From: Moraxella nonliquefaciens
GTDB taxonomy: Bacteria; Pseudomonadota; Gammaproteobacteria; Pseudomonadales; Moraxellaceae
Direction of reading: 5' to 3'
DNA: 56,405 nt
NCBI RefSeq assembly: GCF_001679005.1
Contig: NZ_LXTW01000008.1
Location: 1-56,405 of the forward strand
In this document: positions 27,016 through 35,704 of the stretch, one piece after another
Position numbering within the stretch: the stretch's first letter is position 1
How the letters are laid out: the number at the start of each line of letters is the position of its first letter
The notes under the pieces: generated by a model
The model's input: the letters and a program-made list of their open reading frames with translations, nothing else
The model's database searches: none
What the model was told of the DNA's origin: nothing
Program-made: the position numbers and the translations under genes

Positions 27016-27194
27016 GGGCGTGCCTGCCATTTATCATACAATTTATATTTTAAAAATATGTTATCTTAGCTGTCTTAATTATCTTAATCTTAATGTCATT
27101 AAGATAACTGATTGATGAACAGATGGTGATTTTTGGGACTTAAATGAAACCAATATAAATGAAACCAATAAAGGCATCAATGGCAGGCATGCCC
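27016..27194. mobile_element. MITE-like element, copy 1
   Basis: A 179-bp segment bounded by 15-bp inverted repeats GGGCGTGCCTGCCAT (27016-27030) and ATGGCAGGCATGCCC (27180-27194), 14 of 15 positions complementary. An internal 10-bp perfect inverted repeat (TTATCTTAAT at 27079, ATTAAGATAA at 27098) could form a hairpin. It encodes no gene. It lies between rsuA and yigZ. The same ends occur at 47069-47196. Confidence 0.7.
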
Positions 27195-27231
27195 TAAATA
27201 AAAGATTGTTTTGTTATTGAGATTGTACTTG

Positions 27232-27831
27232 ATGTATCATACCTTATCTACTCCATGCCAAGCGGTTTATGAGATTAAAAAAAGTGAATTTCTTGCTTTT
27301 GCCCATCCGATTTGCCAAAAAGACGAGATTATGTTTCACGTGGAACATCTACGCAACAGCCACCCAAATGCTCGTCATCATTGTACCGCTTATATCCTAG
27401 GCGACCCAAAGAACACCACGCATGCAGGTTTTGATGATGATGGTGAGCCCAATGGTACGGCAGGCAGACCGATTTTAAATGTCTTACAGCATAAGGCAAT
27501 TGGCAATGTGTTGATTGTTGTCGTGCGATATTTTGGCGGTATAAAACTTGGAGCAGGCGGTTTGACACGTGCCTATGCCACCGCCACGCAGATGGTTGTA
27601 GATAATATGACCCTTGTGCCATTTGTACCAAAATCAGTGGTCAAAGTTGCCACCACGTTCGCTCATGAAGCCCAAATTCGCTATTTGACCGAGCAGGTTG
27701 GGGGTGAGATTTTGGGGGTGGACTATGCTTGCCATGTCGTGATGAGCGTACAAATGGATGATGAAAAGATGGATGAGTTTGCAGGCAATTTGGGTGTATT
27801 TGGCAAGATTCTTACCACCAGCACCAGTTGA
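27232..27831 (+). CDS. yigZ: YigZ family (IMPACT-like) protein
   Basis: About 199 residues with the UPF0029/IMPACT core: KKSEFLAFAHPI, ARHHCTAYILG, the signature DDGEPNGTAGRPIL and VVRYFGGIKLGAGGL, followed by a C-terminal DUF1949 ferredoxin-like domain. The biochemical role in bacteria is unclear. The ATG at 27232 gives the normal N-terminus. Upstream TTG codons are in frame but unconserved. Convergent with dsbA. Confidence 0.88.
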   Translation: MYHTLSTPCQAVYEIKKSEFLAFAHPICQKDEIMFHVEHLRNSHPNARHHCTAYILGDPKNTTHAGFDDDGEPNGTAGRPILNVLQHKAIGNVLIVVVRYFGGIKLGAGGLTRAYATATQMVVDNMTLVPFVPKSVVKVATTFAHEAQIRYLTEQVGGEILGVDYACHVVMSVQMDDEKMDEFAGNLGVFGKILTTSTS

Positions 27832-27899
27832 GATGCAGACATAAAAATCCGCACCAATGACGGCACGGATGATATCAGGCAAGCAGGGGGCAAAGGTGT

Positions 27900-28517
27900 T
27901 TATTTTTTCTCTTCACGCACTTTGTTTACCAAAAAATCAACAACCTGAGGAACTTTGGCACCATCACCTGTAACTACATATTTGCCATGCACGACAACAG
28001 CAGGCACGCCAGTCAGTTGGTAGTTTTTCGCTCCTGCTTTTGAGCGTTCAACTTTGGTGGTAACGGCAAATGAGTCGTAGGCGGTGTTAAATTTGGTTTT
28101 GTCCACGCCTTGGGTAGCATACCAATCAGCAAGGGTCTCTTTGGATCTGTCCACATGCTTGCCATCTTTTTGGATGGTGTCAAATAAGGCTTGGTGTGTC
28201 TTTTCTTCATGACCCATAATCTGAGCGGCATAAAAACCACGAGCAGACACCTCCCACACAGGATTCATAGCGGCAGGCGTGCGAAAAAATGCCACATCAT
28301 TGCCACGAGTTTTTGCCCATTGTTGCATGTACGGCTCTAAGCTGTAACAGTGGGGGCAACCATACCAAAAGAACTCACGCACCACGATGACATCACCAGC
28401 GATTTTTTCAGGGTTGGGTAGGGTTTTGTAGTCTTGACCCTCCACAAAATTGGCATAAGACATACTTGACAGACCGACGGCAAAGGCAAGAGTGGTGAAT
28501 TTGAGGGCGTTTTTCAT
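27900..28517 (-). CDS. dsbA: Thiol:disulfide interchange protein DsbA
   Basis: Periplasmic oxidase that introduces disulfides. The 205-residue precursor has a signal peptide (cleavage near SYA-NF, about 22), the catalytic CPHC (54-57) in the thioredoxin fold, and the TGVPAVVV cis-Pro loop. The -FFWYGCPHCY- context is typical of DsbA from Moraxellaceae and Pseudomonas. DsbB is not in the window. Confidence 0.95.
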   Translation of the reverse strand: MKNALKFTTLAFAVGLSSMSYANFVEGQDYKTLPNPEKIAGDVIVVREFFWYGCPHCYSLEPYMQQWAKTRGNDVAFFRTPAAMNPVWEVSARGFYAAQIMGHEEKTHQALFDTIQKDGKHVDRSKETLADWYATQGVDKTKFNTAYDSFAVTTKVERSKAGAKNYQLTGVPAVVVHGKYVVTGDGAKVPQVVDFLVNKVREEKK

Positions 28518-28991
28518 AAAAGATCCTAAATTGGCGTAATGCCAATAAACATGATGCCAAAAACAGTTTTGGTAAAACCAAACATGAGTAAAAAATATCG
28601 TATAGTTTAACTCATTTTTGCCAAAATTGGGTAATAGAATTCTTAATAAAACGTTGTATTATGTAAATTTTTATGAAATTTGACCATCTAAGTGCCAATC
28701 ATGTCAATGATAAATTAACCTAAAATACCAACTTGCCTTTTGTGTTGGGTTTGGATGAAGTGCTTGACAATCATTTTAGTGCTACAAATTTTATCTTTGT
28801 TGTCTTTGCCAACCATTTGCTATTTACAATGTCAATGATATCATAAGGGTAGGCACATCCTAGATGAAAAGACAAATGGATAAGATGGATTTGGGCAAAA
28901 TGTACATGAAAATATGGGAAAAATATGGGAAAAAGTGGTTAAATACTGCCAAAAATGGTAAGATAAGCCAATTTATCATTTGGGATAATTT
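28518..28991. other. Intergenic region dsbA-ubiG without a gene
   Basis: About 470 bp between divergent dsbA and ubiG. It is AT-rich, with only very short frames. A tandem AATATGGGAAA pair lies near 28913-28934. No RNA gene or long frame is recognised. It must contain the promoters of both neighbours. Confidence 0.5.
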
Positions 28992-29747
28992 ATGACTGCA
29001 CACACCATCCACAACGCCGACTTTGATGAAATTGGCAAATTTACTCGCCTTGCTGATGAATGGTGGGATAAGCAAGGGGCATTTAAATCCTTGCACGATA
29101 TCAATCCTTTACGCCTTGACTGGATAGAAGACCAAACATGTGCCTTTTTTGGTTCAAAACTAAACGGCAAACAGGTGCTAGATGTTGGTTGTGGCGGTGG
29201 CATTTTGTCGCATGCCATGGCAGTGCGTGGGGCGGATGTATTGGGCGTAGATTTGGGGGTAGAGAATTTGCAAGCAGGGCAGATTCATGCCGAGCGGACG
29301 GGCATGACTGACACGCTCGCCTTTCGCTGTGTGGCGATAGAAGCGCTTGCCAAAGAGCGAGCAGAGAGATATGATGTGGTAACGTGCATGGAGATGCTAG
29401 AACACGTCCCCAACCCATCTGCCATCGTACAAGCCTGTTTTGCGTTGTTAAAACCAAAAGGCGTATTTGTAACCTCCACAATCAATCGTAATCCTAAGTC
29501 CTACCTGTTTGCTATCGTTGGGGCAGAATATATCCTACGCCTTGTGGATAAAGGCACACATGACTTTAACAAATTCATCACGCCCGCCGAGCTTGATGAT
29601 ATGGCGATCAAGGCAGGGTTTGCCCGTGATAACATGACAGGATTGCATTACAATCCCATCACCAAGCGTTTTTGGCTCTCTGATAATAATGTGGATGTCA
29701 ACTACATGATGTCTTTTGTTAAGGGTCAAAGTCCAAAGGCGGTGTAA
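28992..29747 (+). CDS. ubiG: Ubiquinone biosynthesis O-methyltransferase UbiG
   Basis: SAM-dependent O-methyltransferase acting at two steps of ubiquinone synthesis. The 251-residue protein has motif I VLDVGCGGG (about 61-69), the FDEIGKFTRLADEWWDKQGAF N-terminal signature split around the AEWW-like core, CMEMLEHVPNP and STINRNPKSY, all typical of UbiG. It starts the ubiG-mupP-yciK order seen in Pseudomonas and Acinetobacter. Confidence 0.95.
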   Translation: MTAHTIHNADFDEIGKFTRLADEWWDKQGAFKSLHDINPLRLDWIEDQTCAFFGSKLNGKQVLDVGCGGGILSHAMAVRGADVLGVDLGVENLQAGQIHAERTGMTDTLAFRCVAIEALAKERAERYDVVTCMEMLEHVPNPSAIVQACFALLKPKGVFVTSTINRNPKSYLFAIVGAEYILRLVDKGTHDFNKFITPAELDDMAIKAGFARDNMTGLHYNPITKRFWLSDNNVDVNYMMSFVKGQSPKAV

Positions 29748-29748
29748 T

Positions 29749-30438
29749 ATGACAAATATGACAAAGCCAAATGCAGTCTTATTTGACCTAGACGGCACGC
29801 TCATTGATACCGCTCCTGATTTTATCCGTATCATAAAGCTTATGTGTGCCAAGCACAATCACCCTTGTCCCACTGATGTCGCCATTCGTGAACAGGTCTC
29901 AGCGGGGGCAAGAGCTATGGTGCGTTTGATGTTTGGCGATAAGCTTATGGGCGTGGCGGATGCAGATGAGATAATGCTTGCCCATCGCCAAGAGTTTTTG
30001 GATTTATATGAGCAGGACATTTGTGTAGACAGCCGATTGTTTGACGGCTTAGATGATTTGCTTGACGTCCTAGAAGATAAAGGCGTGGCGTGGGGCATTG
30101 TTACCAATAAACCCAGATATTTGGCAGAACAGCTCCTTGATAAATTAGACCTTGCCAAGCGTTGTGCGGTACTTGTTTGCCCTGATGATGTGACACATAC
30201 CAAGCCTGACCCTGAACCGATGTTTTTGGCAAGTAAAAAGCTGGGTGTTGACCCCAAAAACTGCATTTATGTGGGCGACCACATCAGAGACATACAGGCA
30301 GGGCGAGCATCTGGCATGATGACGGTGGTGGCAGGTTTTGGTTATATCGTTCCTAATGAAAACCTCCATGAATGGGGGGCAGATAAGGTTGTGGCTACGC
30401 CCGATGAATTAGGGCGATTGGTGTTGGCATTGATTTGA
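29749..30438 (+). CDS. mupP: HAD phosphatase, MupP/Gph family
   Basis: A haloacid dehalogenase phosphatase of about 229 residues: motif I FDLDGTLIDTAPD with the nucleophile Asp, motif II TNKPR, and motif III/IV KPDPEPM and GDHIRDIQAG. Family members are called phosphoglycolate phosphatase, but the gene one base after ubiG and before yciK corresponds to mupP of Pseudomonas. MupP dephosphorylates MurNAc-6-phosphate in peptidoglycan recycling. The assignment to MupP rests on this context and is inferred. ATG at 29749. An alternative in-frame ATG lies at 29758. Confidence 0.82.
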   Translation: MTNMTKPNAVLFDLDGTLIDTAPDFIRIIKLMCAKHNHPCPTDVAIREQVSAGARAMVRLMFGDKLMGVADADEIMLAHRQEFLDLYEQDICVDSRLFDGLDDLLDVLEDKGVAWGIVTNKPRYLAEQLLDKLDLAKRCAVLVCPDDVTHTKPDPEPMFLASKKLGVDPKNCIYVGDHIRDIQAGRASGMMTVVAGFGYIVPNENLHEWGADKVVATPDELGRLVLALI

Positions 30439-30555
30439 TTTATTGCTAATATTAGAATGCTTCTTTGTTTGATAATGCCAGTTTTAAGCATCTTAGTTTA
30501 ATCTTAGTTTAACCATATTTAATTTTCCCTTAATAAAATAAATCAGTACCCAACC

Positions 30556-31314
30556 ATGACAACACAAGACATTTTAAATTATATCCCAACAGCCGACAGT
30601 CTAGCCGACAAAATCATCCTAGTTACAGGAGCATCAGATGGCATTGGTAAGATGGCGAGTCTAACCTATGCCAAATGTGGGGCGACCGTGCTACTTTTGA
30701 GCAAAACCCCCTCCAAGCTAGAAGCGGTTTATGATGAGATAGAGCGTTTGGGGTGTGCCACACCTGCCATTTTGCCCATGGATTTACAAAAGGCGAGCTT
30801 TGCTCAGATGAATGAGCTGGCAATCCTTATCCAAAAAGAGTTTGGGCGACTAGATGGTGTGCTACATAATGCAGGCGTGCTTGGGGCATTAACCCCACTT
30901 GAAATGTATGACCCCATTACCTTTGAGCAGGTCATACACGTAAATGCGACGTCTGTGTTTATGCTGACCCAAGCCTTGTTTCCACTGCTGATGGCTGTCC
31001 CCAGCGGTTCGGTGGTCTTTACAAGTTCATCTGTGGCAAAAGTACGACCTTTTTGGGGGGCGTACGCCTTATCTAAGCAGATGGTGGAGGGCATGAGCAG
31101 TATTTTTACCGAAGAGACCAAAAATCACACCACCTTGCGTTTTAATTGTATCAATCCTGGGGCAACTCGCACCAACATGAGAGCCCATGCCTTTCCAGGT
31201 GAGAATCCTTTAACCCTAAAAACGCCCGAAGAGATTATGTCCGCTTATGTGTATCTGATGACCGACATGGCAAGTAAGATAAAAGGGCAAGTGATACATT
31301 GCCAATCCAAATAA
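30556..31314 (+). CDS. yciK: Short-chain dehydrogenase, YciK-type
   Basis: A 252-residue SDR. It has the cofactor motif TGASDGIGK near residue 24, LHNAG (about 108) and the active-site YALSK (Tyr about 172, Lys about 176), with the catalytic serine in FTSSSV. YciK-type oxidoreductases follow ubiG and the phosphatase in related genomes, and the substrate is unknown. A terminator follows at 31323. Confidence 0.88.
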   Translation: MTTQDILNYIPTADSLADKIILVTGASDGIGKMASLTYAKCGATVLLLSKTPSKLEAVYDEIERLGCATPAILPMDLQKASFAQMNELAILIQKEFGRLDGVLHNAGVLGALTPLEMYDPITFEQVIHVNATSVFMLTQALFPLLMAVPSGSVVFTSSSVAKVRPFWGAYALSKQMVEGMSSIFTEETKNHTTLRFNCINPGATRTNMRAHAFPGENPLTLKTPEEIMSAYVYLMTDMASKIKGQVIHCQSK

Positions 31315-31322
31315 AACATCAA

Positions 31323-31345
31323 GGGGCGAGTGTACGCCCTTTTTT
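31323..31345 (+). terminator. Intrinsic terminator after yciK
   Basis: GGGCG and CGCCC form a five-pair stem over a six-base loop, followed directly by TTTTTT, beginning 9 bases after the yciK stop. Confidence 0.8.
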
Positions 31346-31610
31346 ATGGGCGTCTCTCTTTGCACTTGAAATTTAAGCGAAAGTTGATAAACTATCAAAA
31401 CATACCAACCACATACACACCTTTCATCTTAGCGTTTTAATCGGTTTTTGGTGTGGGTTTAAATTGGTCATGGATGAGTATTGTTAAATTTTTATCACAT
31501 TTATATTTTTATCACATTTATAAAGATATTATTCAAGCTAAGCACCTTGGATAAATTAATCGCTTATTTTGATTTGATGATGGCGTTTCTTACTTATTTT
31601 GAGCATTCAC

Positions 31611-32936
31611 ATGGATTTATTACAACATTTATTCTTATTATTAATACTGATATTGGTATCAAGTTTTTTCTCAATTTCTGAGATTGCTCTGGCAGGGGCA
31701 AGAAAATTAAAACTAAAACTCATCTTAGAAGGTGGCGATGAGCGTGCCCATAAAATCATGGAATTGCAAGAGAATTCTGCTGATTTTTTTGCCACATCTC
31801 AAATCGGTCTAAATGCTGTTGCCATTCTTGGCGGCTCGGTGGGTGAGGGGGCATTGCGTCCTTATTTTTCTAGGCTTATTGGGCATTTTTATGAGGGGCA
31901 ATGGACACAGAGTATTGCATTTTTTACCAGTTTTACGGTGGTAACGCTCATCTTTATTTTGTACGCCGACCTAATTCCCAAACGCATTGCGATGATAAAC
32001 CCTGAAAAGGTTGCTTTGGCGGTCATCAATCCCATGCTCGTGGTCATCAAAGTGGTCAAGCCTTTGGTATGGGTCATCAATGGGGTTGCCAATGCCACTT
32101 TTCGCCTGTTTAAAATCAATACCGTACGAGAAGAGAGCATTACTTTTGATGATGTCTCTGCCATTATGGATGCAGGGGCAGAGGCGGGTGTGGTGCTACA
32201 ACAAGAACAGCATTTTATTGAAAATGTCTTTGAATTAGAAGAGCGTACCGTACCATCATCGATGACCGTGCGTGCAGATGTGGTATATTTTACGCTCGGT
32301 GAGTCCGAAGAGTCCATGAGACAGAAGATGGCTCAGTTTCCTTATTCTAAGTTTTTGGTGTGCAATGAGACCATCGATCAGGTCATCGGTTATGTGGATA
32401 CCAAAGACATTTTGGTAAGACTGCTTAACAATCAATCTTTTGTGCAGTTAAATGAATCCACCATTCGTAACGTGCTTATTATCCCAGATACATTGACTTT
32501 ATCAGAATTGCTTGACCGCTTTCGTGCCAGTAAAGAAAAATTTGCGGTTGTCATCAATGAATATGCTTGGGTGGTTGGGGTCATTACATTGTCAGACATT
32601 ATGATGACAGTCATGGGGGATTGGGGGTCGCCCATTGAAGAGGAGCAACAAATCATCCGCCGTGATGAAAATTCATGGCTCATTGACGGCAGTACACCCA
32701 TTGATGATGTCAAACACGCTTTGGGTGTGGCGGACTTTGAAGATTGGGACCACTATGAGACGCTGGCGGGTTTTATCATGTATCGTTTGCGTAAAATCCC
32801 ACGCCCTGCTGATTTTGTTGTGCATGAGAATTTAAAATTTGAAGTGGTTGACATTGACCATTATAGGATTGACCAAGTGCTGGTAACTTACTTGCCTAAG
32901 AGTGTCGAAGAAGTGGCGGATAGAGAGTGGATTTAG
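31611..32936 (+). CDS. CorC/HlyC family membrane protein (CNNM/DUF21, CBS, CorC domains)
   Basis: About 441 residues. An N-terminal DUF21 transmembrane domain (hydrophobic segments LLLLILILVSSFFSIS, VTLIFILYADLIP and others to about 190) is followed by a CBS domain pair (about 205-330, with VPSSMTVRADVV and VIGYVDTKDILV) and a C-terminal CorC_HlyC transport-associated domain. Homologues such as YfjD/CorB are linked to Mg2+/Co2+ export, and haemolysin is only a family label. An ATG at 31611 is chosen. A TTG at 31599 is in frame. Confidence 0.85.
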   Translation: MDLLQHLFLLLILILVSSFFSISEIALAGARKLKLKLILEGGDERAHKIMELQENSADFFATSQIGLNAVAILGGSVGEGALRPYFSRLIGHFYEGQWTQSIAFFTSFTVVTLIFILYADLIPKRIAMINPEKVALAVINPMLVVIKVVKPLVWVINGVANATFRLFKINTVREESITFDDVSAIMDAGAEAGVVLQQEQHFIENVFELEERTVPSSMTVRADVVYFTLGESEESMRQKMAQFPYSKFLVCNETIDQVIGYVDTKDILVRLLNNQSFVQLNESTIRNVLIIPDTLTLSELLDRFRASKEKFAVVINEYAWVVGVITLSDIMMTVMGDWGSPIEEEQQIIRRDENSWLIDGSTPIDDVKHALGVADFEDWDHYETLAGFIMYRLRKIPRPADFVVHENLKFEVVDIDHYRIDQVLVTYLPKSVEEVADREWI

Positions 32937-33066
32937 GGGCTGGTATGAAGTAAAATTGGGGGCAAATGACATTCACCTTTTTTATTAAATAAATCCTTGA
33001 TTTTAGGGTGTGGTGCTTATCTTGTATTCTGGGATGATTTTAAAAATGATTTTAGCTCTCTGCTTT

Positions 33067-33324
33067 CTAGTCATGTTTACCACAACGTTCACATTTGTAT
33101 CGTTGATTACAAATCCATGTTGTGATTTCATTTTAAAATACTAATAAAGCCACCCCACCTGTCATGATGGCGATAACAATTGGCATGGCAAAACCTGTAC
33201 CAGCAAAAAAATAAGTTACCCATGCCCAATAACCACCAAAAGGCATTACACCGCCAATAATTCTGATGAATAGACGTGTATTCACCTCTTCTCTATAACC
33301 GCATGATGTGCATTTGATTTTCAT
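33067..33324 (-). pseudogene. Small zinc-ribbon membrane protein interrupted by a stop
   Basis: The frame from 33324 encodes 63 residues: an N-terminal half zinc ribbon (KCTSCGY), then two hydrophobic segments, ending at TAA (33133). In the same frame the sequence continues for another 21 codons (NEITTWICNQRYKCERCGKHD) to a TAG at 33067, carrying a second CxxC ribbon. This is what one expects of an 84-85 residue protein with a single nonsense change. It may be a pseudogene, or a truncated protein lacking the second ribbon. Confidence 0.6.
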
Positions 33325-33451
33325 AAAAATTGCCTGATTATTCTAAGTTTTATAAAATATTACGTTATTTGTAGTATAGAGTAAATGAAAATATATAAAA
33401 TTCGTTATTTTGATAACCAAGGTTAACATAATGAATTTACAATAAATTTTT

Positions 33452-33702
33452 GTTAAGTGTTTAAAAGAAGTTAGAAAATAAAGAAGTTAGAAAATCAAGA
33501 AGTTAGAAAATCAAGAAAAATTACCCAAAAAAGTTGCTATTGCGGTAGGTTTGAGTAAATTTTTGGTAAGTACACGCATCAATCGTTATGAAAAGGGTGT
33601 TTATCAGCCCAATTTTGGGATTTTAGAAAAAATGGCAATGGCTCTTGATGTGCCTGTGATTTACTTTTTGGCGATGATGAATTGGCACAAGTAATTTTTT
33701 AG
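33452..33702 (+). pseudogene. Decayed XRE-family helix-turn-helix regulator
   Basis: Pieces of an XRE HTH protein in more than one frame. LKEVRK is at about 33458. A 16-bp triplication follows. Then ENQEKLPKKVAIAVGLS...STRINRYEKGVYQPNF and ILEKMAMALDVPVIYFLA form the HTH core. After YFLA a one-base slip would give DDELAQVIF, the usual end, to TAG at 33702, instead of MMNWHK. No intact start remains. Confidence 0.75.
33466..33513. repeat. 16-bp tandem triplication inside the XRE remnant
   Basis: Three direct copies of AGAAGTTAGAAAATCA (the first with TAA instead of TCA) at 33466, 33482 and 33498. Since 16 is not a multiple of three, the expansion breaks the reading frame. Confidence 0.9.
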
Positions 33703-33748
33703 TTTCATTTGTCAAAAAAGTTTAGTTGTTGCCAAACAATTGGCGTGT

Positions 33749-33776
33749 TTGATTACAGGTGTAATAATGCTATAAT
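33749..33776 (+). promoter_or_regulatory. Predicted sigma70 promoter of the S66 peptidase gene
   Basis: TTGATT (33749-33754), 16 bp, then TATAAT (33771-33776), 32 bases before the start ATG at 33809, which has an AAGG site in front. Confidence 0.6.
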
Positions 33777-33808
33777 CCCAAAATCATTTCTTAAAATTAA
33801 GGTTGGTC

Positions 33809-34801
33809 ATGAACATTTTTGCTCCACCAAAATTACGCCAAGGCGATCACATTCGCATTATTAGCCCATCAAGCTCTGTGGCAAGTATTGGTGGATTTGA
33901 TGCCAATGTATCCGCCAAAGTCCGCCTTGAGAGCATGGGTTACACCGTGTCATTTTCAAACAATTATCTTGCCAATGATGAATTTGGCTCAGCAAGCATT
34001 ACCGAGCGTGTGGACGATTTGCATCAGGCATTTACTGACCCAAGTATCAAGGCGATTTTGGCAAGCATTGGCGGATTTAACAGTAATGAGCTGTTGCCCC
34101 ATTTGGATTATGAGCTGATAAAAGCCAATCCAAAAATCATCTGTGGCTATTCGGACACAACTGCCATTTTGACCGCCATTTTTGCCAAAACAGGGATGAT
34201 AACTTATATGGGGGCAAGCTATTCATCCTTTAAAATGAATGAACTGCAAGAGTATCAGTCTGTCATGTGGACACAGGCTTTAACCCAAAGCCGATATGAG
34301 CTGACCCCCAGTGACAAGTGGTCGTCTGATTTGTGGTTTTTACCTGAGTGCACGCGTCAATTTTTTGATACCCAATGGCACGTTTATACAGAGGGGCAGG
34401 CGAGCGGACGACTCATTGGTGGTAATTTATCCACGTTTTGCCTGTTAAATGGTACGCCTTATGCCCCAAGGGTGGATATGATTGGTGATTATGTCATGAT
34501 GTTAGAGATGGCAGAGGGTTATGATGTCATGGATTTTGCACGACAACTGACAGCGGTGTTGCAAGCCTACCCAAACCCAAAGGCAGTGCTGTTTGGACGT
34601 ATACCGACGAATGTAGGCATGACGGATGATTTGCTAAGAGCGATTTTTGATAAGCACCCCATTTTAGGGCGTGTGCCTGTGGTGTATGACATGGATTTTG
34701 CTCATACTCAACCGTTATTTACGGTAGGCATTGGCTCAAATGTGGTGGTAGATACTGGTAGGCATGGCACAGGCGGTATTAAAGTGATGGTGAGTGAGTG
34801 A
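33809..34801 (+). CDS. S66-family serine carboxypeptidase (LD-carboxypeptidase / MccF-like)
   Basis: About 330 residues with the S66 fold signatures: IRIISPSSSVAS near the N-terminus, the nucleophile serine in CGYSDTTA (about 114), EMAEG with a catalytic glutamate and DFAHTQP with the catalytic histidine near the C-terminus. Two subfamilies share these: LdcA, which cuts murein tetrapeptides to tripeptides, and MccF, which inactivates microcin C-type compounds. The SNELLPHLDYELIKANPKI segment resembles MccF-like members more than E. coli LdcA, but this cannot be settled by eye. No microcin genes lie near. Confidence 0.82.
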   Translation: MNIFAPPKLRQGDHIRIISPSSSVASIGGFDANVSAKVRLESMGYTVSFSNNYLANDEFGSASITERVDDLHQAFTDPSIKAILASIGGFNSNELLPHLDYELIKANPKIICGYSDTTAILTAIFAKTGMITYMGASYSSFKMNELQEYQSVMWTQALTQSRYELTPSDKWSSDLWFLPECTRQFFDTQWHVYTEGQASGRLIGGNLSTFCLLNGTPYAPRVDMIGDYVMMLEMAEGYDVMDFARQLTAVLQAYPNPKAVLFGRIPTNVGMTDDLLRAIFDKHPILGRVPVVYDMDFAHTQPLFTVGIGSNVVVDTGRHGTGGIKVMVSE

Positions 34802-34882
34802 TTTGTTTGTCTGGCATTGGCATCAAATCATCCCAATCATGTTATAATGTCTATTTTTTACCCAACGTAGATTACCTAGATT

Positions 34883-35605
34883 ATGAACTTATCAGACATT
34901 TTGCACCATCGCCGTGCTGTGCGTGAGTATCTGCCCACGTCCATTGACCCCGATATCATCAAGGATTGCATAAGCCTTGCCACACTTGCCCCAACCAGCT
35001 CTAACATGCAGCTGTATGAGTGCTATCACATCACCGATAAGAGAACACTTGCCACACTTGCCAAAGCCTGCCTGTCCCAAAGCTCTGCCACGACCGCCAA
35101 CCAAATGGTGGTGTTCGTGATACGCCCTGATTTGCACCGACAGCGTGCCGCATCGGTATTTGCCTTTGAGCGTGAAAACGTGCGTAAATACAGCCCCACT
35201 CACAAGGCAGACAGACGCATTAAGAAGTTTGACCATTATTATAATCGTCTGATGCCTCTCATCTACACCCAAGACATACCACTGATAGGGACAGCACGAA
35301 AAGGCGTAGCGTGTGCCATCTCAAAGGTTCGCCCCATGCAAAAAGACGTTTCAAAAGATGACATTCGTATCGTCATGCACAAAAGCTGTGGGCTGGTTGC
35401 TCAGACATTCATGCTTGCCATGAGTGAGCGTGGGCTTGATACTTGTCCCATGGAGGGTTTTGATGGGCAGATGATAAAAACCCTGCTCAGACTGCCAGAT
35501 GCTGCTGAGATTAACATGGTGGTGTCGTGTGGCATGCGTAGCGAGCAGGGTGTTTGGGGCGAGCGGTTTCGTGTGCCGTTTGAGGATGTGTATCGACGGA
35601 TTTAA
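34883..35605 (+). CDS. Nitroreductase-family FMN oxidoreductase
   Basis: A 240-residue nitroreductase-fold protein. The N-terminal RRAVREY (FMN phosphate-binding Arg), the LAPTSSNMQ motif and the C-terminal GLVAQTFMLAMSERGLDTCPM and CGMRS segments are typical. Substrate unknown. There is an insertion around residues 95-150 relative to short NfsB-type enzymes. The stop codon lies inside a 16-bp tandem repeat. Confidence 0.85.
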   Translation: MNLSDILHHRRAVREYLPTSIDPDIIKDCISLATLAPTSSNMQLYECYHITDKRTLATLAKACLSQSSATTANQMVVFVIRPDLHRQRAASVFAFERENVRKYSPTHKADRRIKKFDHYYNRLMPLIYTQDIPLIGTARKGVACAISKVRPMQKDVSKDDIRIVMHKSCGLVAQTFMLAMSERGLDTCPMEGFDGQMIKTLLRLPDAAEINMVVSCGMRSEQGVWGERFRVPFEDVYRRI

Positions 35606-35646
35606 CCGAAGTATCACTTAACCGAAGTATCACGCACCGAAGTCAT
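35602..35646. repeat. 16-bp tandem repeat at the nitroreductase stop
   Basis: Two identical TTAACCGAAGTATCAC units (35602, 35618) and a partial third with ACCGAAGT. The first contains the TAA stop of the nitroreductase gene. Confidence 0.85.
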
Positions 35647-35704
35647 GACATTTGTACCAACAAACTTTGACCGCATAAGTTGTCAGTGTCGTTGTTTATT
35701 TTTG

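Noticed and set aside
28673..28723. 16-codon frame between dsbA and ubiG
   Set aside because: Too short, with no ribosome site and no resemblance to a leader peptide.
31599..31610. TTG start of the CorC-like protein
   Set aside because: Adds four residues without a better ribosome site. ATG at 31611 is preferred.
33809..34801. A microcin C-like biosynthetic cluster around the S66 peptidase
   Set aside because: The neighbours are a broken regulator and a nitroreductase. There is no adenylating MccB-like or exporter gene.
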